From assembly GCA_037783545.1 (NCBI GenBank), contig JBBELK010000454.1, positions 496,001 to 560,000 on the forward strand: a stretch of 64,000 nucleotides of DNA, given 5' to 3'. This DNA is from Henricia sp. BOLD:AAB3569 (Eukaryota > Echinodermata > Asteroidea > Spinulosida > Echinasteridae). Positions 12,601 to 22,272 of this stretch are shown in pieces. Under the pieces are notes generated by a model. The model saw only the letters and a list, made by a program, of their open reading frames with translations, was not told the DNA's origin and made no database searches. A program made the translations under genes and the position numbers. The first letter of the stretch is position 1, and every line of letters begins with the position of its first letter.

Positions 12601-15600
12601 ATCAGGTTCCATAAAGCAGTGCATAGTGATTATACAAATTTTTTTGCTTCCACATCCAAATTGGATGTTGCGAATTTCCTGTTTTTTCCTATAGATACTC
12701 TTTTGAGAAGGTATTTTATATGATTGTTAGGTTAAAACAAAATCTATTTTCTGGAAAAATCTGAACATGCTGCTTTAAGCTAGGATTACATGACAAGAAT
12801 GTTAGTATTTGGTTAAAAAATGTTAGTGTGTTAATACAAAAATGTTTTGGAAAGTAAAAATGGAATCATGCAATGTCATGGATGTGTGAAGTTGATAAGA
12901 TAATAATAATAATAATAATAATAATATAGATTTATAAGGCGCACTTATCCTGAAAAACCAATCAAGGCGCCAACAATATATGAAAATCTCTAGTGAAACA
13001 AATGATGGAATTTATAAGACTTCTTATGAGTCCACTGGCAGTCCACTGGCGGTCCACTGGCAGTCCACTGGCAGTCCATAAAGTTTTAAACAAGTCTGAC
13101 TTGAGTCAACTACAATCTTTCAGGCAAGTGACTTGATTTATTAGATTTGGAAAGTCGAGTTCAGCATTTTGATTCAAGACTTCATTTTGATTCAAGACTT
13201 CATTTTGATTCAAGACTTCATGTAATTTGTGCTAGTCACTGGAGGGATTTTGCCAAAAATTGTAACGTGATCGACAAACACTTTAACATGAATTACATGT
13301 GTATAATATTGGATGGCTTTGAGGGTGATATGAGAATATACCGAACGAGTCATGAAAATACGGAACGAGCCAAAGGTGAGTTCGGTATTTTTATGACGAG
13401 TGAAAAATAATTTAATAAATGTGTCCTTGACGAGTGAAAAATAATTTAATGAATGTGTCCTTGTGAAAAATGTGTCCTTCTCACAACAGACCTCGATTTC
13501 ACGAAGTACTACGATCCTTCGTAACACCAGTTCCAATGGGTAAACCATCGTAATGTGCATCTCAAGTAATGTGCATCTTGAGTTACGAAGGAACACAGCA
13601 ATTTATGACATTGATCCCTGGGCTTCTTTTCTTTTTTTCCAAGCAGTATGAAAATGAGAACGTGTAATGCCTGATGCAAAATGCATACCCAATAATTGCT
13701 ACATCCCTTGCTATTTCAGGGTCGTCGTGAATGGCAATACTGATGAATTCGAGATTATCAGCTGCGACAATTTGTGTCTTCTTTAGTCCCTTTTGATCAA
13801 GACTTTTTCTCAAGGCTTTAATGTATAGAACATCAAAAGGTCGTTCGTTCCATATCTGACAAAAAGAAAGTAAGTTTTGATGAGGATGTTGTCGAGTCAA
13901 CATCGTAAACTCTGCTCAAGTCCATCATGCAGGTAAATGGCTTAACTCAACTGTGCAGAATTAGAGGTCAGATGTCACCAGCATCCGATTTGACGAATCC
14001 TTACGCACTACGTAAGCCCGCTTGCGCAACTTTTTATTGCGTAAGCTGCGCAACATTCCTGTGATAATTACACGCAAGCCTAGGGGGCTTATGCCGTTGG
14101 AAAATTGCGCAAGCTACGAAATTTTTCGTTAAATCGGCTGCAGAAGTCAGAAAAGGTCAGAGTGGCAAAAACACTGTTCTGAAAGCAAATTTACCATTGT
14201 ATCTAAAAGGGCAAACATGCCAAACCGTGTTCATTTGTAATAGTGTGTAAACTTGTTAAAACTGCATGCAAGTGAGGAACAGAAAAGAATATTAGATATT
14301 TAGGGGCGCTACACGGGTGCAGGGGTGTATTCAAGTCTATTACAATTCTGGGAAAGATTAAAATCACAAGTTTGTCAGGTACTTTCTTCACAAGTACATT
14401 ACATATTTCACTCACAACCACAAGATATTAAACTAAAAGAGTAGACTTAATTGAGAGAATACATTGTATATGATTGACTTGTGATAGACCCGACTACAGC
14501 ACAACATAAAACAGTGCATGCTGACATTAGTGTACAGTGCGCTGTGAAAAACATTTCAGCCAACAGCCCAAGCAATTGCATGCATTTTGGCCTTTCTCGA
14601 TCGGGTCTAGAGCTCATTTTGGCCATCGACCTACAAATGGTTTTATCTTCTAGGAAATATAGAAGAAATAGCTTTTAAATTGCAACAAACAATGTCTTAC
14701 TAAAGATAACTTTAGCCCCAAAATGTTAACAGATAGTCTGATCAGCTACCTTTCTAAAACCTCACTGTTTATCCCACAAGTGTCCGTTTGTTCTCAAGTT
14801 GTTGGGAAACTTATACAGGGAGGTTTTCAGAAAAGTACGTTGTCAAACTATTTGTTATCCTTTTGGAGCTGAAGCTATCTTCTTAGAACAAGTTAAAGTT
14901 ATTTCTTCTATTTTGAGAGAAGATAAAAACATATGTATATCAATTTGTGCCATTATATCATCAAAATGGGCTCTAGACATAATATGGACAGCTTCAGGTC
15001 AGAAAAGTGAAGATGTGTTTTGAGTCTATACAATTATTTAGATTTTAAAAGATAACATTTCACGGTTGTATGATTATCCATTGTGTAAAAATACGAAATA
15101 GTCCTTGTATCAAGTTTGTTATATTACGGTATTCTGTCTTGTGGCCGTGGTTCGGCCCCACAAAAACAACTCTCTTGAATGTGTTTGGATTCTTGCTTCT
15201 CCGATCTGTTCCATTTTTGTGATAATGGGTTTTCATTGATAAATCAGACTGTTAGCTGCATGTGAGTTATCAGTTGGTCCTTCGTTGTTCCATATAAATC
15301 TTAGTACAGGGGGACCAACTGATACAGATATTTAATTCAGTTGACGATGTTTTGGTAATCATTTGTTGGATTATATTAATAAATCATTGGACTCTGAACC
15401 ACATAATTCCAGTGTTGTAAAATGGTTTTTCATTCGGACGTGCGAATACTACATAAAGAAAATTGGAGCTATATTTGTGTCATAGGTGACTTCATCACAA
15501 ATATCATGAATCAATTTCAAAGACATGCAATTGTTAATTAATGAATTATGCTTTTGCAGTTTCATGGCAACTTGAAAATTAAAGGTCATTAGGACTTTTG

Positions 15601-18600
15601 ATAGACATGCAAATGGGCCCAAATACAACACTTGAATGCGTAAAGCAAAAAAAGCTAATTCTGCAAATTTGAAGAGTACATATATGTAGCATACCCGATT
15701 ATCTGAACGGCTTTAGCCAGCACAGGATTCTTTAAGATATCGTAACTAATTGCAAATTTTCCATCCGCTGCAACTACTTTAACGTTGCCATGTCCGCTTT
15801 TATCGAGAGTCGTCCTAAGGGACTCAATGTATGAAGCATTGTACTTTCTTTCATTCCATATCTAGGAGGAAAAGCCAATATGGAAATAGAACAAAAATCA
15901 GTAAAAATCAATAAAAATCAAATCCTCTATGTTTGTTCATTTTGTTCTGAACTCCAGGAAATTTCTTTGAAACGTATAAATGTATTGGTATCATGGTTTG
16001 AGTCATTAACTTGCAATACTGGTGTTGCGGGTTTGTCACCCTGTCATGGTACTAGCTGTCCCCCTGAGCAAGGCACTCGACCTCAATTGCTCCATCCTTT
16101 GGAAGGGATGTAAAGCCGTTGGACCAGTAAAGGTCTGGTATGGGGCATGATCTTGTAACAAGTCGGATTAAAATGACTGATTCAATTGTTGAGGTTTCAT
16201 CCTCGTACTTCAGTGATTCATGGCCAAATGGACTTTACTGGACTCGGTCAGTTTTCATCGGCAGACAAAAATGACCATCATATTCCAAAACAGCCATATT
16301 CAATTGGTCTTGTTCCTAAACTTACCCCAATGTAATCAATAGTCAGGTTGTGATGTAGTTTGGCACCTTGAATCCACTTGATGATGTAATCAACGGTGAC
16401 GTCAATATTAATGTAGGGACTCTGAAAGCCGTTCCCAATCCAGCCGGGGAAAGCCCAGGGTAGGCCATACAGCTTGATCTTTGGGTTGCGCTGCAATCAA
16501 AACGATTTTAAAGTCGGTCAAGAAAATTCACCAAATTGGGATTCGAGCCTCCACTTTAATGCACCAGCACTCTACCCTCTGAGCCATCCAACCATCTGGT
16601 GTCATCAGACAGCAGATGATTGTATTTTTTTCATATTTCTTAGATTTCACCAGTCTCACTGATATGTAAGCAATGTGACTGAATCAAGGCTAATCATAAC
16701 TGTTTTAGCCTCCTCAATCAGCCTGAATTTGCGCACAACCTGTATCATTAGCAACAAAAGTTTCTGGTGCAAGAGAGAATATGACAGAATTAAGACTAAT
16801 TCTTACCACCATAACCTCCTCCACCAGTCTGAATTCACACCCACTTAACAAAAACATATACTTGCTTTACTAGTGCAAGAGAGAGAGTGACTGAATGAAG
16901 ACTACTGCTGACCTTCTTAGCCTCCTTCATCAGCCACCATTCGTATCCTCTCTGATAATTCTCATCATTAGCTGTGTGCATGTGGGAGGACTCCGTTCCC
17001 TCAGTGCTTTGTGAATCACCACCAATCTCGACCTTAAAGGTAGTAAGTGATGCTCCAAAGTTGGGCTGTTGGGAAAACAGAATTAAATGAGAGTTGAACT
17101 TCGTTAACCCATTAGTCCTCAAAGCGCCCAAAACCGACCAGCAGCTTTCTCCTCAAAGCGCCCAAAACCGCCCTGCATTTCTTCCATGTCTAACTCGGTG
17201 AAATTCAAGTTTCTGCAAACACACCCTGAATCAATAAGCATGTACTTATAGCTTGACTCATCCTCTTTCAAATCCTGTGTTCAGTAAGGGTGTTACTTCT
17301 GGATAACTCTTGTTATTGACCTTGTCGAGGATTGTTACCAAAAAGCTCTGAGGAGTAATAAGACACTTATATAATATTGGATGGCTTTGAGGGTGATGAA
17401 AATACTGAAGGAGCTGAAGGCGAGTTCGGTATTTTTCATGACGAGTGCGGTATATTCTCATATCACCCGAAAAGACATCCAATATTATTATTGTTATATA
17501 AAATGAAGCTTTGTTTTGAAAGATTTCCGCGAGATTTTTGTCTGTTTGGTGTTGAAAACTTCAGTTTACAATTTATGCATGCGCTTTTGTTACTTTTTGT
17601 TACTGTACTCTGGCACGCGCTGCACACGCACGCAATCTATTCCCTCGATCCATGATGCGCGCGTACGCGTGTGTTCGTGGTGCGCCCAATGTGCACGCAC
17701 ATCGAATCTGGGCTCTGTGCTGCACAGTAACAGAAACGCACGGTGTCCGCAAAAGCTTCATTTTATATAATAATACTTGTTACCGCTGAGTGCTATGCCT
17801 ATTGGGTTAATAAGAGGTCCTTGTACTTTGCAGATACTATACGGTACCTTGTTTTATCAGGAATGGCAATAAAGAAAACCAAAGATTTGGGACATAAAAG
17901 TTCCTTCTTATAAGCATACTTTTGTATTAACAAATTATTACAAAGGTTCAATTGTATAAAGTTGTGTTTGAACTGGACATTCTTTTGTGGTAATTTTACT
18001 GAGAGAATGGTAAAAATTACTGAGGTTAAACTATATACTGCTCCTCATACCAGTACTTGCACTTTTGACTTGAGCCAATTTTGCCAATTAGAGGCCTACT
18101 ACATTAATGTTCAAAATTGTCTTTCACGATCTGTAGAAGCTACCCTACCCACTTGTCTGCTTAAAACTTGGGCCAAAACTGTCTTCAATGTTCAGTAAAA
18201 AAAAAAATTATAAGTGATTGCTTGCCTTGAAGAGATAGTCAAGTATCTGTGTCTGATATGGCTCGGGATAATTCACTAGTAATCTGGAGGTTGCCTGCAG
18301 AAATGGGAAAAATAATAAACATAATTAATATCCGGAAAACAAAATGTAAATTAGTCATAATTAATTGCTACCTTCTTGGTCCGTCCATAAAGTATGTACG
18401 CACGAAATGCCAACTTTTTAGACCGCCCCCCTTCCCAAGCACCCCCCACTCCCCCCCATACGCATATTTCGTGATGTCACCCATATGCTTTAACATTGGG
18501 TGTACGCATTGGCTCCAACCCCCTCCCCCCTCCATGCGTACATACTATGGACAGCCCCTTGCTTGGATAAACCACATACGATTAATATCCTTCAGGGACA

Positions 18601-19677
18601 TTGTAAGGGTCATTTAACTTCATTTGTAATGCAGCAAGGTATTTATAAACTGCATGTACGTATCTACTCTACGCTAATATTTTCACCCACAGACTTCTCC
18701 AATTTGAAAAACAGTTTATTTTTCAAAATTTTAATTTCACGATTGCTCCCGACCCACTGGTGTGATTAAATGTGCTATTTACTGGGGCAACATGTTTCAT
18801 GTGTTTTTATTTTTGCGGAAGCGGTTTTTAACAAAAACCTTGCTTAATAAAAATGGACAGTTCTAAAGGTGTGCAGTATACTGCACAATTTTATACACCA
18901 AATTACCTGCCGTTTAGCTAGCTGTTGCTGCAAGGTTTCTGCTGGTATATGTCATAGTAAATTTATGCCTGAATGCACATCAGTACTAAAAAGACAAAAT
19001 ATGCTGCACAAAATACAGGTACCTGCACATCCATAAAATGTGCCCCAACGACGCCAACAATAACTGGCTTATTTTATTGTCAAGACTTTTTTCTCAATAT
19101 ACGTGAAGACGACCCCAGCGGAAACAAGTTTGTTACATGTTTGTCAGTTGAACTAAGCCCAACTGTTGTTATAAAGCATGACATAAAAATCCCAAGTCCT
19201 TTTTTTGAAAAACTTGAAATTTTTCCACGCCTATAAAATATCATGTTTTTCCAAATTTAAACTTTCTTGGTCATTGTGTCATCTTAATGTTTTAAAGAAT
19301 TTTAGTGCGGGCGTATCCATATTTACACACTATTAAAGCTACACGGTAAACAGACACGAAACAGGGCTTCGGTAAGTCCACCGGCCGGAGCCCTGTTCAG
19401 CGGGCCCTACACTCACTAGCTACCCGACCGCCCCGCACGGTTCGGCTTGCCGTGCCGCGCCCGCGCCCTTTTGTTCTCGGTTGGCCTGACCAGAGAGGTC
19501 TCCGACTCTGGCCTGACGGAGACGAACGACACTTACTCCCCCACCGCTAATGCCACCGATGCCATCAAAGGTCCTACCGAGGCCTGAAACATCGCTTATC
19601 ACGTACTGCGAGGCTGCAACCAGGTTTCCAAGCAAAAACTGACAAATGAACAAGGTTTTGCAGCCCAATTTCGCCAT
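6674..19677 (-). CDS. GALC: Galactocerebrosidase (GALC-like, GH59), copy A
   Basis: Lysosomal glycosidase that removes galactose from galactosylceramide. Exons in order: 19537-19677, 18226-18294, 16913-17065, 16326-16490, then either 15695-15861 or 13689-13855, then 12216-12333, 11693-11855, 11115-11248, 10585-10674, 10119-10211, 9779-9920, 9443-9617, 8257-8414, 7363-7442, 6674-6826 (stop). They sum to 2001 bp, 666 residues; human GALC has 685. Signal peptide [20 protein letters not shown] precedes [16 protein letters not shown]. Catalytic motifs are IWNER (acid/base Glu) and WASEDFS (nucleophile Glu). GAGCW and CIRP hold the expected disulfide cysteines and a substrate-binding Arg. The C-terminal lectin-like part ends in [11 protein letters not shown]. 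The ATG at 19675-19677 was chosen because it directly starts the signal peptide; in-frame ATGs exist upstream. Tandem paralogue of 22273-38277. The position equivalent to mammalian Tyr303 is Phe (LPFGR). Confidence 0.94.
6955..7143 (-). repeat. Interspersed repeat, copy 2 of 2
   Basis: Inverted relative to the copy at 3437-3625, with the same order of shared blocks (GCCCAGTTAACTCCGCCCC, TTGGAGAAAACTCG, GGGTCGACAGTTACTG). It lies in the last intron of GALC copy A. Confidence 0.55.
7503..8068. repeat. SINE bracketed by ~100-bp direct repeats
   Basis: About 100 bp at 7503-7600 (containing CAATACTGTTTTAAAA and AATACTCATTTGATAAAT) recurs in the same orientation at 7963-8068 with scattered substitutions. 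A long tRNA-derived SINE (7594-7955) lies between, ending in (AAT)n. A target duplication of 100 bp would be far too long for a SINE, so a local tandem duplication that later received a SINE, or duplicated with it, is more likely. It lies in intron 13 of copy A. Confidence 0.6.
7594..7955 (+). mobile_element. tRNA-derived SINE, long form
   Basis: The head has an A-box-like GTTGCCGAGTGGTTTGGG and a B-box-like GTGGGATCGAATAC. The body contains AAGGCATTCAACC, CTTCGGAAGGGATGTAAAGC and GGGGATTCCCCGGTGTCTC. The tail is an AAT microsatellite. Partial relatives are at 15993-16135 (+), 10450-10540 (-), 46888-47112 (-) and 62985-63300 (-). Confidence 0.7.
8607..9173. repeat. 21-bp minisatellite, 27 copies, hairpin-forming unit
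   Basis: The unit ATGGTGCCAACTCGGCACTA plus C is repeated 27 times without a single indel: nine units with CTCGGCAC, one with CTCTGCAC, then seventeen with CTCAGCAC. In the first type GTGCC pairs with GGCAC around the loop AACTC. The 21-bp period keeps three long frames open on both strands, which creates spurious repetitive proteins of about 200 residues. It lies in intron 12 of GALC copy A (9443-9617 to 8257-8414), so it is not coding. Confidence 0.95.
10450..10540 (-). repeat. SINE 3' fragment
   Basis: Contains TTCATACCAAGGATTCCTC and CACTGTCACTCGCAAGCGTG, which match the inverted 3' part of the long SINE at 7594-7955. The rest of the element is absent. Confidence 0.5.
11460..11545. repeat. 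GACTCG-type short repeat
   Basis: Runs of GACTCG(G/A) occur here and again near 11330-11360 (CTCGAGTCCAGGACTCAGAC) in intron 7 of copy A. The segment ends in GACTAGACTACAACAC, similar to GACTCGACTACAACC at about 20578-20592, which suggests the end of one interspersed family. Confidence 0.4.
12900..12965 (-). repeat. Retroposon 3' end with (ATT)n tail
   Basis: An AAT run at 12902-12926 is followed by TATAGATTTATAAGGCGC and AACCAATCAAGGCGCC. On the minus strand this reads GGCGCC...GCGCC...TTATAAATC with an (ATT)n tail, the usual look of a LINE or SINE 3' end. Another such tail is at 63898-63975. Confidence 0.45.
13030..13222. repeat. Two short minisatellites (11-bp and 18-bp units)
   Basis: GTCCACTGGCA is repeated about four to five times at 13030-13078. 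CATTTTGATTCAAGACTT is repeated three times at about 13163-13222. Both lie in the intron between exon 6 and alternative exon 5b of copy A. Confidence 0.7.
13302..13415. mobile_element. Truncated MITE, ATATTGGATGGCTTTGAGGG family
   Basis: Matches the left half of the complete element at 17371-17488 (ATAATATTGGATGGCTTTGA, GTTCGGTATTTTTATGACGAG). The right inverted repeat is missing. Confidence 0.5.
13689..13855 (-). CDS. GALC: GALC copy A alternative exon 5b (acid/base exon)
   Basis: A 167-bp exon read [20 protein letters not shown]... to DVAIIG, with acceptor TTTTTGTCAG and donor GG|GTATGC. It enters at phase 0 and leaves two bases, exactly like 15695-15861. It keeps the catalytic NER motif but differs just after it (PFDVLYI instead of KYNASYI). 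The segment DNLEFISI resembles mammalian GALC more than the other version does. Using both copies, or neither, breaks the frame, so the two are candidate mutually exclusive exons. No stop codon or damaged splice site is visible. Confidence 0.85.
13981..14141. mobile_element. MITE, GCAGCCGATTTCACGAA family, copy 1
   Basis: Ends GCATCCGATTTGACGAA and TTCGTTAAATCGGCTGC, with internal palindromic TTGCGCAA and GCGTAAG blocks. Other copies are 24905-25025 and 36872-37010. This copy is the most diverged. It lies between the two alternative exon-5 versions. Confidence 0.75.
14700..15015. mobile_element. Old fold-back MITE relic (AGATAACTT...AAGTTATCT type)
   Basis: AAAGATAACTTTAGCCCCAA at the left, and GAAGCTATCTTCTTAGAACA followed by TTCTATTTTGAGAGAAGATA at the right, echo the complete elements at 61391-61823 and 55823-56218. 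It is degenerate, and lies between exons 5a and 5b of copy A. Confidence 0.45.
15695..15861 (-). CDS. GALC: GALC copy A alternative exon 5a (acid/base exon)
   Basis: A 167-bp exon read [20 protein letters not shown]... to KAVQIIG, with acceptor TTTTCCTCCTAG and donor GG|GTATGC. It carries the catalytic acid/base motif NER. It is more like the single exon 5 of copy B (30976-31142: [20 protein letters not shown]) than like its own neighbour 5b. Length and phase equal those of 13689-13855. Confidence 0.88.
15993..16135 (+). repeat. Partial tRNA-derived SINE
   Basis: Contains TGGTTTGAGTCATTAACTTG, GAGCAAGGCACTCGACC and AAGGGATGTAAAGCCGTTGG, which match 7594-7760. The 3' third is missing. Confidence 0.55.
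16690..16912 (-). repeat. Degenerate ~110-bp array seeded by GALC exon 3 border (copy A)
   Basis: Directly 3' of exon 3 (16913-17065) the intron holds weak repeats of the exon end plus the first intron bases: TTAGCCTCCTCAATCAGCCTG and CCTCCTCCACCAGTCTG resemble the exon end CTTCTTAGCCTCCTTCATCAG. The clearer version is in copy B (31945-32298). Confidence 0.5.
17371..17488. mobile_element. 118-bp MITE, ATAATATTGGATG ends
   Basis: ATAATATTGGATGGCTTTGA and GACATCCAATATTAT form terminal inverted repeats; GGGTGAT pairs with ATCACCC. It abuts another element at 17484-17774. Confidence 0.65.
17484..17774. mobile_element. MITE with TATATAAAATGAAGCTTT ends
   Basis: TTATATAAAATGAAGCTTTG at the left pairs with AAAGCTTCATTTTATATAA at the right. 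The interior is rich in CGCG and GCGC (GCGCGCGTACGCGTG), unlike the AT-rich surroundings. Confidence 0.65.
18226..18294 (-). CDS. GALC: GALC copy A exon 2 with GC-AG intron
   Basis: A 69-bp exon coding [20 protein letters not shown] plus LFK, phase 0 at both ends. The donor reads AAG|GCAAGC, a GC donor. The matching exon in copy B (33681-33749) has AAG|GTAAC. No alternative GT at the right frame is seen nearby. Confidence 0.85.
18378..18557. mobile_element. MITE, GTCCATAAAGTATGTACGCA family
   Basis: GGTCCGTCCATAAAGTATGT at the left and ACATACTATGGACAGCCCC at the right are inverted repeats. The interior is C-rich. A partial relative lies at 28011-28131. Confidence 0.6.
19360..19530. other. 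GC-rich hairpin-forming segment in intron 1 of GALC copy A
   Basis: Much more GC-rich than its surroundings. It contains CAGGGCTTCGG...CCGGCCGGAGCCCTG and GGTTCGGCTTGCCGTGCC. It begins immediately after the exon 1 donor and shows no coding similarity. It may be a mobile-element remnant or an intronic CpG island. Confidence 0.4.
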
Positions 19678-20782
19678 GATCTTGACCTTTATTCTTCGTA
19701 AATGTTCTCGCCCGGCCCATGTACTGTACATGTGATTTAATATGTCAGGTGATATGCAAATATAAATGTCATCACGTGACATAGATCACCGACAAACACA
19801 TCCCAAATGCAGTTTTTCATTGGCCTAAAGTTTGGGGAAAATTCTTCGTAATAAAACCTCGACTCCCAAACCCTATACAATTTGGTTAAAAAGGGGAAAC
19901 GGAGCTTGTGTCAGCTTTGTTCATAATTCAGCAAACAATGACGTTACCATTTTGGACAGGAAAAACATTATGTGGTGTCTGTAAGTGTTTGTTACCACTC
20001 TGAGCAAAGTTTCTCCTTATCAACTCATGAAGAAAATTCGTGCTCTAAGCTTCGTGTAGTTGTAAAAACATCACACACAACACTGGCATTTTAGGTACTA
20101 TACCAAAATGGAAATTTAATTGACAGGAAAAAAATCCTAAGATTATTACAAAGTTTGTTTTTATAGTGCAAAATATAGAAAATGGTACAAAATTGTGGAA
20201 GGTATAAATAATTACTTTTTAAATACATACACTTTGAGATTTGAATACATATATTTGAATATCGCAACATTATTGGGAGAAAAAAATATTGAGATAAACT
20301 TATACTTGTATATTAAGTTTCTTGATTAACATTCTTACCTTCACCAATTTATAAAAGAGTAAATAACAGCTGCCAAAATTGGTAAATACAAGTAACCAAA
20401 TGTGATACATTTATTGAATTTTGCAATAATTTTACAATTTTGTTTAAAACCTCATTGGGACAAGAAGCAAAGGATGAACACACACAAAAGAATGCCTTCG
20501 TTGGAGTTCATTTGAATAGCTTTTGACTTAAATTATGACCCAGGGATTGGTGATGGACTTGTGAAGGCTTGTGATGGACTCGACTACAACCCTTAATAGA
20601 TATCCGTCACTTTAATGACCTAATCTTTCAATTCATGGCTTTTCTTTCGGAATACACCTGAGAAATAATTATGTCAAAGTTTGTTTACACATTTTTATGG
20701 GAAACGTTTCATCTTCTCCCAAAAACAAAAGAAATAACTTTACATTGTTCTAAGAATACAACTTAAGCCCCAAAGGAGTAAG

Positions 20783-21196
20783 GCTGGATTCATACGGAGC
20801 CTTTTTGCGCATAAATTTGATGTGCGTAAATTTGACGTCCCTTTGAGAAAAAGCAGCGTGGACCGATTGTGATATACCCAGCACGATATGTGGCAAAGGG
20901 ACTCCCCCCTAACGCCCCCATACCTGAACACACTTTTCCCTTTTGTTAAAGCACCAAACCCCCTTAAAAACTGAAAGGAATTCCTTGGAAATTGGAGACA
21001 CAATGGGGAAACAATGGTAGGGGGGATGCCCTCTGCCACATATCGTGTGAAGCAAAACAACGCACTGAAAACTACAAAATCAACTTGGGCAGAAAGTACT
21101 TTTGGGATTCTGTGATTTTGAGTATATCATTTCACTTCAAAGTCCCTCCACACCACATAAAATTTACGCTCGAAAAAGCCGAGTGTGAATCCACAC
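20783..21196. mobile_element. Imperfect MITE with a nested fold-back (20882-21047)
   Basis: The outer ends GGCTGGATTCATACGGAGCC and GAGTGTGAATCCACAC, followed inward by GCRTAAATTT blocks, form diverged inverted repeats. Inside, GCACGATATGTGGCAAAGGG pairs with CCCTCTGCCACATATCGTG, a second inverted repeat with G/C-run interior. Confidence 0.5.
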
Positions 21197-21212
21197 TAAC
21201 AGTGCGACAGCG

Positions 21213-22213
21213 TCAGGGGCGGGTCCAGGGGGGCGCACGCCCCCTCCTTTTCCAAAAAAAAATTAATAAAATAAAATCCACTTTTTGTGCACACTTTTCC
21301 TGCTTAAAGTGGTTAAATATTGCCCCAGATCACACCACAGAGCATCTAAAATCCATCTAGAAGCCGTTAGGGCTTCGCGCTACACGCTCGCTATTTCATT
21401 GTCATCAGCATTTCATGCTTAAAAATTTCACGCCCCCCCTTTTCAAAATCCTGGATCCGCCCTAGCCCAGGTTGGACGTCGTCTTCATTGCATTACGAGT
21501 GACGTCCAGGTCACGATGTCTCTAAACAGGGGGACTGAAACTTCCACATAATTTTTAAGCTATATTACCTTTTTTAATGGACGTCGAATTTATGTCCATA
21601 TATGCTTGACGTCTTCATTTACAGGAACGGGAGGTTTAAACGTCATATACACCAAATTTGATGAACAAAATAGTGAAATCTAAGGCACAACCTAACGTTA
21701 AAGTTCAGAGAAATAAATAACAGCTGCCGTCGCGTCACGCTTCGTAATGTTTGGATAGGCTTGCGCGTGCGGCGCCACGATTTCAGGCAGCAATGCGCCG
21801 AGGCCATGGCCTAGTTCATGGCCTAGTTTAGTTGCGACGCGCGCACGGCCGGCCAGCACGCATACGCGGGACTCTACGCGCGCGGTTAGAACAAAATAAG
21901 CTGAACGTAACTTGGCTGGCTGTAGTAGTGGATTATTTGTGCACAAATATATAGCAAATTAGCGTGACTTTTTGCCGTTTTCCTCCGGAATATGCAGTTC
22001 GGTGATGTGTAGTGGATTTCTAAACCCGGCAATCCCAAAGATTAGGACACATGGAACTTTGTTAGCACATTGCCGGCTTCCAGCACAAGGTAGAAATATT
22101 GATTTTTTCTGTTACAAAAATTTTCACCCTGTTTTTGGAACTTCATATCCTGGACTCCGTATCCCCATGTAGTATGCGGTACGGAGTCCAACCTGGGCTA
22201 GATCCGCCCCTGA
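21213..22213. mobile_element. TCAGGGGCGG-ended element, host of a nested insertion
   Basis: TCAGGGGCGGGTCCAGG at 21213 is mirrored by CCTGGATCCGCCC | CCTGA once the nested element (21463-22200) and one copy of its 9-bp duplication are removed. The interior includes GGGGGGCGCACGCCCC. No target duplication for the host element was recognised. Confidence 0.65.
21463..22200. mobile_element. Non-autonomous Mutator-like element with 9-bp target duplication
   Basis: Terminal inverted repeats TAGCCCAGGTTGGAC (21463-21477) and GTCCAACCTGGGCTA (22186-22200) are perfect over 15 bp. They are flanked by the direct duplication GATCCGCCC (21454-21462 and 22201-22209). A 9-bp duplication is typical of Mutator-like elements. 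The interior shows no transposase. Confidence 0.8.
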
Positions 22214-22272
22214 GCCTAGTCCCTCATGTTGGTCACCCTACTTCCATTATTCCGAATAAAAAGCCATGAATT

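Larger units (their letters stand above)
19678..22272. other. Spacer between GALC copy A (5') and copy B (3')
   Basis: 2.6 kb with no recognised exon. It must contain the copy A promoter and the copy B 3' UTR. The part from 19700 to 20760 is AT-rich and mostly unique, and about 20783 to 22213 is mobile DNA. No clear core promoter or AATAAA next to the copy B stop was found. Confidence 0.5.
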
